Assembly: GCF_001420715.1 (NCBI RefSeq)
Contig: NZ_LJJC01000004.1
Location: 336,091 to 400,090, forward strand
Source: Heyndrickxia shackletonii
GTDB lineage: Bacteria > Bacillota > Bacilli > Bacillales > Bacillaceae_C
DNA length: 64,000 bases
Direction of reading: 5' to 3'
Part shown: in pieces, positions 8,196 through 16,560 of the stretch
How the letters are laid out: each line of letters begins with the position of its first letter
Numbering within the stretch: position 1 is the first letter of the stretch
Made by a program: the position numbers and the translations under genes
The notes under the pieces: model-generated
Database searches by the model: none
Seen by the model: the letters and a program-made list of their open reading frames with translations, nothing else
What the model was told of the DNA's origin: nothing

Positions 8196-8981
8196 TTGGA
8201 CGACAAAACGGAAAAATCTATTGTTAACAGGCTTCGAAGTGCTGGCTGTGTATTTGCAGAAGAGGAAGCTCAAATACTTATTTCAGAGGCACATTCTTTA
8301 GACGACTTCAACCAAAAGGTGAAAATGCGAGCAGATGGTCTGCCGCTTGAATACGTCATTGGATGGGCAGAGTTTTGTGGTCTGCGGATAGAAGTGGAAC
8401 AGGGAGTTTTCGTACCTCGGAAACGTACGGAATTTCTTGTTCGTCAGGCAGCAGACCTGTCTTGTTCTGGAGATATAGTCGTTGACCTCTGTTGTGGCTC
8501 AGGTGCTGTAGGTGCTGCTCTGGCGGCAACACTCGGGGATATTTCCTTGTACTGTGCTGACATCGATCCGGTCGCTATTCGATGTACAAGACGAAACGTA
8601 ACGGATTTCCGGGACCATATTTTTGAAGGTGACTTGTATAAGGCTTTACCACAATCGATTAAAGGTCATATAAATTTATTAGTTGCCAACGTTCCGTACG
8701 TTCCTACTAAAGCAATCGATATGCTTCCCATGGAGGCACGTCTTTATGAACCAAAGTTAGCCTTAGACGGAGGAGATGACGGCCTAAATATTCAAAGGAG
8801 GGTAGCTGAAGAAGCTCCATATTGGCTCGCTGCTGGAGGTCAGCTATTGATAGAGACGAGTGAAATCCAAGCACCTCAAACGTTCGAAATCTTTACTAAT
8901 GCCGGATTAACAACAAATGTAGTTAGAGATTTAGAACTGGATGCTACTGTCGTTATTGGAACTAATAATGCTTTTAAATGA
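8196..8981 (+). CDS. HemK/PrmC-like class I methyltransferase (putative protein-glutamine N5-methyltransferase)
   Basis: The SAM-binding motif I is VVDLCCGSGAVG (about residues 95-106), followed by ADIDP and the catalytic-type tetrapeptide NVPY (about 165). PrmC enzymes, which methylate release factors, have NPPY; the NVPY variant marks a separate subfamily of unknown substrate. The first canonical start in frame is TTG at 8196, but nothing resembling a ribosome site precedes it. Eight codons upstream, an ATA at 8172 sits five bases after AAAAGGGTGAT, with a stop codon only six bases before it, so the true start may be ATA, adding MKVKLSIQ. It stands alone, followed by a hairpin. Confidence 0.8.
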   Translation: MDDKTEKSIVNRLRSAGCVFAEEEAQILISEAHSLDDFNQKVKMRADGLPLEYVIGWAEFCGLRIEVEQGVFVPRKRTEFLVRQAADLSCSGDIVVDLCCGSGAVGAALAATLGDISLYCADIDPVAIRCTRRNVTDFRDHIFEGDLYKALPQSIKGHINLLVANVPYVPTKAIDMLPMEARLYEPKLALDGGDDGLNIQRRVAEEAPYWLAAGGQLLIETSEIQAPQTFEIFTNAGLTTNVVRDLELDATVVIGTNNAFK

Positions 8982-9029
8982 TTGGCAACAAGATTGTGAT
9001 TTGTACCTAAAAAAATATAGATAAATACA

Positions 9030-9056
9030 TAAGACCGTCAAATGGACGGTCTATTT
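9030..9056 (+). terminator. Terminator after the HemK-like gene
   Basis: AGACCGTC (9032-9039) pairs with GACGGTCT (9045-9052), followed by ATTTAT. A near-perfect 8-bp stem. Confidence 0.7.
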
Positions 9057-9139
9057 ATATACGGTGGGATTAATACAATCAGGAAATTAGAACATCTCCG
9101 TCTATTAAAAATGAAGGAGGTGTTTTATCAATCATATAC

Positions 9140-10267
9140 TTAAATAGTACCCCAAACACTTTCGGCAATTTCAATTACATGTTTAATCTTCTTCCATTGA
9201 TCCTCTTCCGTTAACTTGTTCCCCTCTTCCGTACTGGCAAATCCGCACTGAGGACTTATTGCTAGATTTTCTAAAGGAATATTTTTATTTGCCTCATTTA
9301 TTCTTTCTCTTATTCTGTCTGGGTCTTCTAGTTCTGGGAATTTAGATGTAATGAGTCCTAATACAACGGTTAAATCAGTACGTTTGAAGCTTTTTAAGGG
9401 TTCGAAATCACCTGAACGATTATCGTCGTATTCAAGAAAGAGTCCATCTACCTGTAAGTTCGCGAATATGGCATCCGATATCGTATCATATCCACCACTT
9501 GTAATATAAGTAGATCGGAAGTTTCCTCTGCAAATATGCATGGTAATTAACATATCATCAGGTCTCTTAGAAATAGCATCATTCAAACAACGAACTCTAG
9601 TATCAATGATTTCTTGTACATCCTTACCATGTTTTTCAACAACTGCTTTGATACGATCTTCTGAAACAAAATCAATCCAGGAAGTATCGTCTAATTGGAG
9701 ATAACGACAGCCAGCATCATAGAATGCTTGAATTGCTTTTTGATAAGCCGCTACCGTATCACAATAGAACTGCTCTTGATTGTCATGATAATATTCATCA
9801 CCTTGAATTCTAGTAAATAACATGTTAGGACTAGGGATCGAAAACTTCGCAACCTGGCTTCCATCACCGTATTTTTCTACTGCTTGTTTTAAAAACTTAA
9901 AGTGTTCTAACATATAATGGCCATTAAAATCTACTTTACCAACTACTTTAATGGCATTACTTTTTGGTTTGTCACCTTTGAAGTTATTAATATATTCCGC
10001 TTCAAACAATTCTACGCCTTCTAAGCCTGCCAAAAAGTCTAAATGCCAATAAGAGCGTCTAAACTCCCCATCTGTGATGGATTTAAGACCAACCTCGATT
10101 TCCTTTTGGACAAGTTTCTCAATTTCTGCATCCTCTACAGCCTTTAGGGCATCTGTATCGATTTCCCCATTTGCAAAAGCCTTTCTTGCTTCTTTAATAG
10201 GTTCTGTTCGAAGAAAACTGCCTACGTGATCGGCTCTAAATGGTGCTTTAACTAGTGTTTTAGTCAT
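9140..10267 (-). CDS. MetE C-terminal-domain-like methionine synthase family protein (YxjG/YxjH type)
   Basis: The 375-residue protein corresponds to the C-terminal, cobalamin-independent methionine synthase domain. Zinc-site elements are visible: MHICRGN (about residue 245; His and Cys), then LEYDDNRSG and ISPQCGFAST (Cys). Family members transfer methyl groups to homocysteine or related thiols; Bacillus yxjG and yxjH are S-box genes. The start is MTKTLVKAPFRADHVGS at 10267, which agrees with the family N-terminus; the in-frame ATG three codons earlier lies too close to AGAGGG. It is controlled by the SAM riboswitch at 10302-10450. Confidence 0.87.
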   Translation of the reverse strand: MTKTLVKAPFRADHVGSFLRTEPIKEARKAFANGEIDTDALKAVEDAEIEKLVQKEIEVGLKSITDGEFRRSYWHLDFLAGLEGVELFEAEYINNFKGDKPKSNAIKVVGKVDFNGHYMLEHFKFLKQAVEKYGDGSQVAKFSIPSPNMLFTRIQGDEYYHDNQEQFYCDTVAAYQKAIQAFYDAGCRYLQLDDTSWIDFVSEDRIKAVVEKHGKDVQEIIDTRVRCLNDAISKRPDDMLITMHICRGNFRSTYITSGGYDTISDAIFANLQVDGLFLEYDDNRSGDFEPLKSFKRTDLTVVLGLITSKFPELEDPDRIRERINEANKNIPLENLAISPQCGFASTEEGNKLTEEDQWKKIKHVIEIAESVWGTI

Positions 10268-10301
10268 AAAAATCATTTCCCTCTTTCCTTTAAAAAATAT
10301 A

Positions 10302-10450
10302 AAAACCTCTTCTCACAAATAAGAAGAGGGGCAATTTCCATATCCGATCTCTTCTTATCTTCAAGCATTCGCTACTGGAATTGGCACAGTACTCCTAAAA
10401 GTCTGTTGCCGAGGCTTCGCAGGGCCAGTCCCTCCGCCTCTCTAGATAAG
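10302..10450 (-). promoter_or_regulatory. SAM-I (S-box) riboswitch
   Basis: On the minus strand the conserved core reads AGAGGCGGAGGGACTGGCCC, then GCCTCGGCAAC and GTGCCAATTCC, and the P1 arms are CTTATC and GATAAG. A terminator stem CCTCTTCTTATTTG...AGAAGAGG with TTTTTAT ends the leader about 40 bases before the start codon. SAM binding is expected to favour termination and switch off the MetE-like gene. Confidence 0.93.
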
Positions 10451-10479
10451 AAAATTCTAAAAATATTTAACTATAAGTT

Positions 10480-10508
10480 AAGTTACACCTGTTCTGTTAT
10501 TCTGTCAA
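10480..10508 (-). promoter_or_regulatory. Promoter of the S-box leader
   Basis: On the minus strand a perfect TTGACA (10503-10508) is followed after 17 bases by TAACTT (10480-10485). It lies just upstream of the riboswitch. Confidence 0.6.
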
Positions 10509-10692
10509 TGAAAATCTGCAGGGAGCAAGGGGATGATAATGGTTGTGGTATTCGTTATTAACTTCAATGATCCTTATTAATGCTTTTTGAGTTTAATACT
10601 GCTCCATACTTCTTCCCTAATATTTACATCCGTTTATAATTTTTTGTATAATTTATAATGTTGGTAATTATTTTTAAAGGGAGGGGATTTTT

Positions 10693-10758
10693 ATGATTAA
10701 ATCAAATTGTATACAAATTGAATTTTACGTTGGTTCAAGCCCCTCAAGTTTAAATTAA
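10693..10758 (+). CDS. Very small ORF (21 aa), possible leader peptide
   Basis: ATG at 10693 is preceded by GGGAGGGGATTTTT, one of the strongest ribosome sites nearby, and the frame encodes 21 residues beginning MIKSNCIQIEF and ending PSSLN. TATAAT-like hexamers occur at 10647 and 10654. A terminator at 10790-10822 follows, then a GNAT gene at 10854. This arrangement resembles an attenuator leader for the acetyltransferase, but a decayed gene end is equally possible. The peptide has no recognisable family. Confidence 0.35.
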   Translation: MIKSNCIQIEFYVGSSPSSLN

Positions 10759-10789
10759 GAATGATAAAATTGCAGATTATTTCATTTAG

Positions 10790-10822
10790 AAGGCCTTCGT
10801 AAAAAACGGAGGTCTTTATTTA
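10790..10822 (+). terminator. Hairpin with T-tail between the 21-codon ORF and the GNAT gene
   Basis: AGGCCTTCGT (10791-10800) pairs with ACGGAGGTCT (10806-10815) through two G-T pairs, followed by TTATTTATTT. It ends about 30 bases before the GNAT start codon. Confidence 0.65.
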
Positions 10823-10853
10823 TTTGACTAACATTTAAAAAAGGAGTTTAGTT

Positions 10854-11441
10854 ATGAAGATTAGACCGTATCAAATAGAAGATGAACAGGGATGGGTAAG
10901 ATGCAGGGTATTGTCCTTTTTGGATACTGCGTATTTTGACAATGTATTAAAGGAAAAGGAAATCTATGAAAACCCAGCAATGGAATTAGTCGCTGAAGAG
11001 GAAGGTCAAATAGTCGGATTAATAGATATTGAATACGAAATAAAGGAGAGGACAGTGTGTTCAAGAGGCACTGGACTTGGCGGAATGATATGGCATATTG
11101 CCGTCCATCCTGACTTTAGGAGAGAAGGGATCGGTACAAAGCTTTTAAACGAAGCAGAAAGAATTGCTAAAAACAAGGGATTAAATCGATTAGAAGCTTG
11201 GACGAGAGACGATGAATGGGTAAATAAGTGGTATGTGAAAAATGGATTTACAAAGGTAGAATCCTACTTACATGTGTACATTGATGGCGGAAATGATTTG
11301 AAAGAGACGATTAAAAGTGAAATGCCTAACCTTTTCCCCGTTCAGGCATTTGCTCATTATGTTGGTGAAGATGTTGAATTAGTAAAGAAAAAGTTTAATA
11401 GAGTACATGAATGTGTTTGTTATGAAAAAATGTTGGAGTAA
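10854..11441 (+). CDS. GNAT-family N-acetyltransferase
   Basis: The 195-residue protein has the acetyl-CoA-binding motif VHPDFRREGIGTKLL (about residues 80-94, R/Q-x-x-G-x-G/A form), preceded by a strand carrying IWHIAV and followed by helix LNEAERIAK and strand RLEAWTRD. The C-terminal 50 residues extend beyond the minimal GNAT fold. ATG at 10854 follows AAAGGAG. Substrate unknown. A terminator follows directly after the stop codon. Confidence 0.85.
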   Translation: MKIRPYQIEDEQGWVRCRVLSFLDTAYFDNVLKEKEIYENPAMELVAEEEGQIVGLIDIEYEIKERTVCSRGTGLGGMIWHIAVHPDFRREGIGTKLLNEAERIAKNKGLNRLEAWTRDDEWVNKWYVKNGFTKVESYLHVYIDGGNDLKETIKSEMPNLFPVQAFAHYVGEDVELVKKKFNRVHECVCYEKMLE

Positions 11442-11442
11442 G

Positions 11443-11470
11443 TAGGTTGCTTAGGCAACCTATAATTTTG
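11443..11470 (+). terminator. Terminator after the GNAT gene
   Basis: TAGGTTGC (11443-11450) and GCAACCTA (11455-11462) form a perfect 8-bp stem with loop TTAG, followed by TAATTTTG. Confidence 0.75.
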
Positions 11471-11573
11471 TTTTGTGTAAGGAATGTAATAGTTAATAGG
11501 GAGGAAAACAAACTCCTATGTTGAAGAATAATATAGTCGATAATACCTGAGTCTCAAAAGGAAATGGTACGAA

Positions 11574-11723
11574 ATGAGAATAAAAGGGGTTCGAATGGTT
11601 TGGCTCATAACTTTTCTAATTATCATTTGGGGAATTGGTTTAATTAAATTGCTTATCAATAATGATGAAATGATGGTTGTACTGCTTCCTGTGGTTACTT
11701 ATCTTTTATTTAGAAAATTATAA
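11574..11723 (+). CDS. Small hydrophobic membrane protein (49 aa)
   Basis: The frame from ATG 11574 to TAA 11721-11723 encodes 49 residues with two hydrophobic segments, VWLITFLIIIWGIGLIKLL and MMVVLLPVVTYLLF, joined by INNDE. A ribosome site AAAGGA lies 11-13 bases upstream. The basic MRIKGVR start suggests an N-in topology. I know no family for it. The next gene begins 54 bases later and may be cotranscribed. Confidence 0.5.
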   Translation: MRIKGVRMVWLITFLIIIWGIGLIKLLINNDEMMVVLLPVVTYLLFRKL

Positions 11724-11777
11724 ACAAAGCATTATTCTAATAGGTTAACAAAAAATAGAGTATTAAGGGTGTTTTTT

Positions 11778-12164
11778 ATGAAAAGCATTAATTTAGAAGA
11801 TAATATTTCGAAGTTGAAAAATGTATACAAAATGTCTGATGGCTTAATCAATAAGATTTTATATTCGAATGAAACAACAACCTATTCCAATCATCCAATA
11901 GAAATCAGCAGCTTTTTAACACATGTAGATAATATAGATGATACTGTAAGAATAATCTCTATTATCGAGGGGCTGCATAGAAATATTGGTATTAGCTATG
12001 AAACGTTGGCTGTTTATGGCGGTATAGATACATTTGAGTTTGAGGAATTTTTACATAGCCCAGCATCTTTGAAAATAGAGAAAAAGTTTATATTAGCTGT
12101 TAGAATAATGTATTTGCATTTTGTTTTGAAGGAAAAATATAAAATTGAGACTATTTCCGATTAA
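11778..12164 (+). CDS. Hypothetical protein, all-alpha (128 aa)
   Basis: ATG at 11778 follows AAGGGTG; a GTG nine bases upstream is too close to that site. The predicted protein is rich in Ile, Asn and charged residues, with helices around LEDNISKLKNVYK, DDTVRIISIIEGLH and FILAVRIMYLHFVLKEKY. The stretch IGISYETLAVYGGIDTFEFEE resembles a short helix-turn-helix, so DNA binding is possible, but no family is recognised. Neighbours (a small membrane protein upstream, a gene remnant downstream) do not indicate a role. Confidence 0.55.
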   Translation: MKSINLEDNISKLKNVYKMSDGLINKILYSNETTTYSNHPIEISSFLTHVDNIDDTVRIISIIEGLHRNIGISYETLAVYGGIDTFEFEEFLHSPASLKIEKKFILAVRIMYLHFVLKEKYKIETISD

Positions 12165-12183
12165 ATTACATTACCTGGTATAG

Positions 12184-12363
12184 AAAATTTATTCTTTATT
12201 ATTGTTATCATTTTCTTATTGTGCCAATATCGATGAGCTAGAGGAAAGGAACCTTCAGCCATACCCTTTAAGAGAAATAATTAGCAGTTATGCAACTGGG
12301 AAGGAAAAGATATTTTGGGAATCCACCATTAATGAGGAAATCGATAAAAATAATATTAACTGA
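12184..12363 (+). pseudogene. Possible remnant of a small gene
   Basis: An open frame of 59 codons between TAG (12181) and TGA (12361-12363) encodes a hydrophobic stretch (YSLLLLSFSYC) followed by a charged sequence DELEERNLQPYPLREIISSY that looks protein-like. There is no ATG or GTG; TTG at 12202 has no ribosome site. It may be a decayed lipoprotein-like ORF whose start was lost. It directly precedes the 52-bp repeat array. Confidence 0.25.
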
Positions 12364-12481
12364 AAGCACAATTTATCTGACGTATCCAAAAATAGGTGTG
12401 GAAAATAAAAAAGTTAAAACGGACTAAATATCCAAGAAAAGGGTAACCATGCGTGAAAATAATAACAATGGTGAAAGGATC

Positions 12482-13209
12482 GTGCCCGGAAAGGGAAAGC
12501 TCGAGAAGAAACGGTAACAAAAGAGGAAGTATTGTGCCCGGAAAGGGAAAGCTCGAGAAGAAACGGTAACAATAGAGGAAGTATTGTGCCCGGAAAGGGA
12601 AAGCTCGAGAAGAAACGGTAACAATAGAGGAAGTATTGTGCCCGAAAAATGGGAGCCTGGGAGGAAACGGGAACAAAAGAGGAAGGATCGTGCCCGGAAA
12701 GGGAAAGCTCGAGAAGAAACGGGAACAAAAGAGGAAGTATTGTGCCCGGAAAGGGAGAGCTCGAGAAGAAACGGTAACAATAGAGGAAGTATTGTGCCAA
12801 GAAAGGGAAAGCTCGAGAAGAAACGGGAACAAAAGAGGAAGGATTGTGCCCGGAAAGGGAAAGCTCGAGAAGAAACGGTAACAATAGAGGAAGTATTGTG
12901 CCCGGAAAGGGAAAGCTCGAGAAGAAACGGGAACAAAAGAGGAAGTATTGTGCCCGAAAAATGGGAGCCTGGGAGGAAACGGGAACAAAAGAGGAAGTAT
13001 TGTGCCCGAAAAGTGGAAGCTGGAGAGGAAACGGGAACAAAAGAGGAAGTATTGTGCTCGAAAAATGGGAGCCTGGGAGGAAACGGGAACAAAAGAGGAA
13101 GTATTGTGCCCGAAAAATGGGAGCCTGGGAGGAAACGGGAACAAAAGAGGAAGTATTGTGCCCGAAAAGTGGAAGCATAAGAGGAAACAGTAACAATAGC
13201 GAAAGGATT
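12482..13209. repeat. Tandem array of fourteen 52-bp units (minisatellite)
   Basis: Units start with GTGCC (GTGCT in one) at 12482, 12534, 12586, 12638, 12690, 12742, 12794, 12846, 12898, 12950, 13002, 13054, 13106 and 13158, each exactly 52 bases apart. The second half of the unit (GAAACGG, T/GAACAA, AGAGGAAG, TATT) is nearly constant. The first half comes in types: A (GGAAAGGGAAAGCTCGAG; units 1-3, 5-9), B (GAAAAATGGGAGCCTGGG; units 4, 10, 12, 13) and C (GAAAAGTGGAAGC; units 11, 14). Degraded half-units flank both sides. The plus strand is about three-quarters purine. Because 52 is not a multiple of three, long open frames across the array are artefacts. Confidence 0.95.
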
Positions 13210-13264
13210 GCACCACGAAAGGAGCCAAAGTGTCTACAACCAAAAAGAAAGATGGTGAGAATAC

Positions 13265-13837
13265 ATGAACATAGATGCGGTGTTTTCCAGACTGCCAGTT
13301 TTAAATTCAAATAGTATCACACTTGGAAAAATCAGTGAGTGTCATCTGGATGATGTATTTGATATTTATAACAACGATAGGGTGTTCGAATTCTGTGGAA
13401 TTATTCCTAAGCATAATAAAGAAACGGTTAGAAAGATGATTGGGCATTTTGAACGTGATTTTTATAAAAAATCGAAGGTTAAGTGGGGCATATTTGATAA
13501 TAACAATAAATTAATAGGAATAATCGAGGCTCAAGATTTTAATCAAAAAGTAAATATGGTCACGATCGGCTATTTTTTAACAGAAGCGTTTTGGGGTAAA
13601 GGCATAGCAACCGAATCAGTTAGGATATTGCTGGAATTTCTTTTTCAAGAGGTAAAAGTTAACCGGGTTCAAGCAGAAGTAATGCCCTTAAATGTGAATT
13701 CCAAAAAGGTTTTATTAAAAAACGGATTTATCAAGGAAGGAACAATAAGACAGGCAACACTTTGGGCAGGAAAGGGAATAGTTGATTTAGAGATTTATGG
13801 AATTCTTCAAGAAGATTATGAAAAGATTCAAAGGTGA
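13265..13837 (+). CDS. GNAT acetyltransferase of the RimJ/RimL type
   Basis: The 190-residue protein begins with a RimL-like strand (SNSITLGKISECHLDDVFDIYNN), has the acetyl-CoA motif EAFWGKGIATESVRILLEF (about residues 103-121) and ends with the typical VMPLNVNSKKVLLKNGFIKEG segment (about 139-159). Relatives acetylate ribosomal-protein N-termini or small molecules; the substrate is unknown here. ATG at 13265 has GGTGAG upstream. Its 5' end lies only about 55 bases after the repeat array, which therefore fills its promoter region. The adenylyltransferase gene follows 38 bases downstream. Confidence 0.85.
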   Translation: MNIDAVFSRLPVLNSNSITLGKISECHLDDVFDIYNNDRVFEFCGIIPKHNKETVRKMIGHFERDFYKKSKVKWGIFDNNNKLIGIIEAQDFNQKVNMVTIGYFLTEAFWGKGIATESVRILLEFLFQEVKVNRVQAEVMPLNVNSKKVLLKNGFIKEGTIRQATLWAGKGIVDLEIYGILQEDYEKIQR

Positions 13838-13875
13838 GTCAGCTATAAAATAATGTTAATTTCCGGGGGATGACA

Positions 13876-14757
13876 ATGAGAAGCGAAAAGGAAATGTTCG
13901 ATTTAATATTAGGAGTAGCACGCGAAGATGAACGGATTCGAGCTGTATATATGAACGGCTCCAGAACGAACTCCAATGCTCCAAAGGATATTTTTCAGGA
14001 TTACGATATTGTATATGTCGTAACTGAAACAGCTTCTTTTATAAAGGACGAAAAATGGATTGATATTTTTGGAGAGTTACGTATCCTTCAAGAGCCCGAT
14101 AAAATCGATAAACTTTTGGGGATGGAGATGGATTTTGATCAATCTTACGGATATTTAATGCTGTTTACAGATGGAAATCGAATCGACCTACATATTGAAA
14201 CAAAGGAAAACATGCTGGAATGTTATGTCAAAGACAGTCTTACCATTCCCCTTTTAGATAAAGACAACATTCTTCCATCTATCTCGACTTCTTCTGATAT
14301 TGACTACCATGTGAAAAAGCCGACGGGGCCTATGTTCATGGGCTGCTGTAATGATTTTTGGTGGTGTTTGCAAAACGTTGCAAAAGGAATATGGAGAGAT
14401 GAGCTGCCGTATGCAAAGCAAATGTTTGAAAATGTAATAAGAGGCAGACTGGATGAAATGGTCTCCTGGTGGATTGGCATGAACAACGACTTCCAAATTT
14501 CTGCGGGGAAAATGGGGAAGTATTTCAAAAACTACCTTTCTGCAACTTATTGGGAGATGTACGAAAAAACATATTCCGATTATAATTATGACAATCTTTG
14601 GGATTCTGTCTTTGTCACTTGCGATTTGTTTAGAACGTTAGCGGTGGAAGTTGCAAGTAATTTATCCTTTGCGTACCCAAGTAATGATGATAAAAATATG
14701 ACGGATTATCTAATTCATGTAAGAAACTTGCCCTCCGATGCCAAAGAAATATTTTAA
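13876..14757 (+). CDS. aadK: Aminoglycoside 6-adenylyltransferase, AadK/ANT(6) family
   Basis: This 293-residue nucleotidyltransferase is predicted to adenylylate streptomycin at the 6 position. It starts MRSEKEMFDLILGVA, typical of the family, with the catalytic MNGSRTN...DYDIVYV motif (about residues 27-50; G-S plus the two metal-binding Asp) and a third acidic residue in RIDLHIE. The length fits chromosomal Bacillus AadK (about 284). The start at 13876 is preferred over the ATG two codons earlier because GGGGG sits at proper spacing. Intrinsic aadK genes are common in Bacillus, so this is not by itself a sign of transfer. Confidence 0.88.
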   Translation: MRSEKEMFDLILGVAREDERIRAVYMNGSRTNSNAPKDIFQDYDIVYVVTETASFIKDEKWIDIFGELRILQEPDKIDKLLGMEMDFDQSYGYLMLFTDGNRIDLHIETKENMLECYVKDSLTIPLLDKDNILPSISTSSDIDYHVKKPTGPMFMGCCNDFWWCLQNVAKGIWRDELPYAKQMFENVIRGRLDEMVSWWIGMNNDFQISAGKMGKYFKNYLSATYWEMYEKTYSDYNYDNLWDSVFVTCDLFRTLAVEVASNLSFAYPSNDDKNMTDYLIHVRNLPSDAKEIF

Positions 14758-14781
14758 CATCATGGGGAAGGAGGGAACGGT

Positions 14782-15369
14782 TTGGAAGATAAAATACTAA
14801 CTGTATTAAAGGAAAGAATGGCAGAAGGTCAGAGGTTTATTCTGGGTATAGATGGTTTAAGCCGTTCAGGGAAAACAACATTTACAGCAAACTTTAAAAA
14901 GCATCTTCAAGAGAAAAATATCCCAACTGTCATCTTTCATATAGATGATTATATTGCAGAAAGAAAAAAGCGTTATAATACTAGTTATGAAGAATGGTAT
15001 GAATATTACTATTTGCAATGGGATATAGAAGGGCTTACTAATAATCTCCTTAAACAACTAAAGGGTTCAGAAATATTAAATCTACCAACTTATGATCAAC
15101 ATTCTGATACGCATAATCTCCAGGTAATGAAAATACCTGACACTTGTCTCATAATAGTGGAAGGCGTGTTCCTTCAAAGAAAAGAGTGGAGAGCCTATTA
15201 TGACTATGTTATATATTTTGATTGTCCGAGACAGAAAAGATTTGAGCGTGAAAGCAAAGAAACACAACAAAATATTGAAAAGTTTAGAAAACGATACTGG
15301 AAGGCAGAAGAGTATTATCTAGAGACTGAGTCTCCGAAAAAACAAGCTGATTTCATTTTTCAGAGCTAA
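14782..15369 (+). CDS. Uridine kinase-like P-loop kinase
   Basis: The 195-residue protein has a Walker A motif GIDGLSRSGKTT (about residues 22-33), the DDYI motif after a beta strand (about 53-58, as in uridine/phosphoribulokinase-like enzymes), a Walker-B-like strand LIIVEGVFLQ (about 118-127) and a lid region with FERESKET. Start is TTG at 14782, six bases after AAGGAGGGAA, 22 bases beyond the adenylyltransferase gene, so it is likely in one transcript with it. The exact phosphate acceptor is not known. Confidence 0.78.
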   Translation: MEDKILTVLKERMAEGQRFILGIDGLSRSGKTTFTANFKKHLQEKNIPTVIFHIDDYIAERKKRYNTSYEEWYEYYYLQWDIEGLTNNLLKQLKGSEILNLPTYDQHSDTHNLQVMKIPDTCLIIVEGVFLQRKEWRAYYDYVIYFDCPRQKRFERESKETQQNIEKFRKRYWKAEEYYLETESPKKQADFIFQS

Positions 15370-15500
15370 GAATACGCTGGTTATAAATTAATAGGGTTGA
15401 AATAATGATTTGATAATAGATTTCATTTCCGTTATTATTAGTATTATTTTCATCAACATTGATATATATTTTATTTATTTTAAAGCTGGTGACAATCTAT

Positions 15501-16508
15501 ATGAGCAAAAAACATCGGGTTACATTACATGAGGTAGCCGCGCATGCAGGTGTTTCTACATCAACTGTCTCTTTAGTTATAAGGAATAATCCTCGAATTT
15601 CGGAAGCCACACGAAAAAAGGTATTTGATTCTATCAATACATTGGGATACGTTTACGATCGAGTTGCCGCTAACTTGAGGTCACAAAGCTCTGGTATTGT
15701 AGGAGTAATTGTGACCGATATTTCGAACAAGTTTATTTCGGAATTTTTGATAGGTGCGCAAAATACCTTAGAACAGTTTGGTTATACTGTACTCTTGGGT
15801 ACTACCTTCGATTCTGTTTCGAAACAGGACAAATTACTATCAACTATGGTAGAGCATAGGGTGGATGGATTAATTCTTAATCCGGCTTCGAAAAGCTCCG
15901 AGAAAACCGTAAAAAAAATCAATGAACTTCAGATACCAATTGTACTTGCTAATCGAGAGCTTGAGGACGCGAATTGTGATTATGTAGGAATTGACTATGT
16001 TAAAGGTGCGTATATTGCCGTTACCCATCTGCTAGAAAAAGGACATAAAAGAATTGCTTATTTAGGGGGAATAAAGGCATCCTCTACATGGATTGAGAGA
16101 ATGCAGGGATTTCAGTTAGCTTATGAAAGAGCTGGATTGAAATTGGATGAATCCCTAATAATTGATGGACCGCCTACTAGAGAAGGGGGATTTGATGCGG
16201 TATCAAAAGTTTTGCAAAATGAAAATCCTCCTACAGCCATTTTTTGCTTTAGCGATTTGGTAGCCTCTGGTGTCTTACAGGGTCTAGCATTGCATGAGTT
16301 AACACCAGGAGTTGACATCGATATAGTCGGATTTGATAATATTCCAGACTCAGAAATTTATCATCCCCCTTTAACAACGGTTTCTTCATTTCCAAGATCA
16401 ATTGGGATTAAATCAGCAAATATCTTATACGAAAAAATGACAAAAAGTAGTCCCGAGAAACAACGAATAATACTAAAGCCTGAACTTATCATTCGTGAAA
16501 CTTCATAA
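15501..16508 (+). CDS. LacI-family transcriptional regulator
   Basis: The 335-residue protein has the N-terminal LacI helix-turn-helix VTLHEVAAHAGVSTSTVSLV (about residues 7-26), the hinge helix AANLRSQSSG and a periplasmic-binding-like sensor domain (GIVGVIVTDISNKFIS, VDGLILNPAS, DIVGFDNIP). The start at 15501 (MSKKHRV) has GGTGAC upstream; the longer frame from 15459 lacks a site. It is followed by a terminator and then by palindromes with central CG at 16809 and 16962, before the quinate/shikimate-type operon. It is therefore the probable regulator of that operon, likely responding to an aromatic precursor; this is inferred from position. Confidence 0.88.
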   Translation: MSKKHRVTLHEVAAHAGVSTSTVSLVIRNNPRISEATRKKVFDSINTLGYVYDRVAANLRSQSSGIVGVIVTDISNKFISEFLIGAQNTLEQFGYTVLLGTTFDSVSKQDKLLSTMVEHRVDGLILNPASKSSEKTVKKINELQIPIVLANRELEDANCDYVGIDYVKGAYIAVTHLLEKGHKRIAYLGGIKASSTWIERMQGFQLAYERAGLKLDESLIIDGPPTREGGFDAVSKVLQNENPPTAIFCFSDLVASGVLQGLALHELTPGVDIDIVGFDNIPDSEIYHPPLTTVSSFPRSIGIKSANILYEKMTKSSPEKQRIILKPELIIRETS

Positions 16509-16525
16509 AACTAAAGATTATTTTT

Positions 16526-16560
16526 AAAAGAAGATAACAAATGTTAATCTTCTTTTTTTA
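16526..16560 (+). terminator. Terminator after the LacI-family gene
   Basis: AAAAGAAGATAACA and TGTTAATCTTCTTTT form a long stem with one bulge, followed by TTTTTA. Confidence 0.8.

Noticed and set aside
12482-13209. Possible CRISPR array
   Set aside because: Units are contiguous 52-bp copies with no unique spacers and no palindromic repeat; no cas genes are nearby.
12356-13314. Long overlapping open frames (up to about 298 codons) on both strands
   Set aside because: They exist because the 52-bp repeats lack stop codons. With a unit length not divisible by three, each frame reads all three phases in turn; no ribosome sites, implausible composition.
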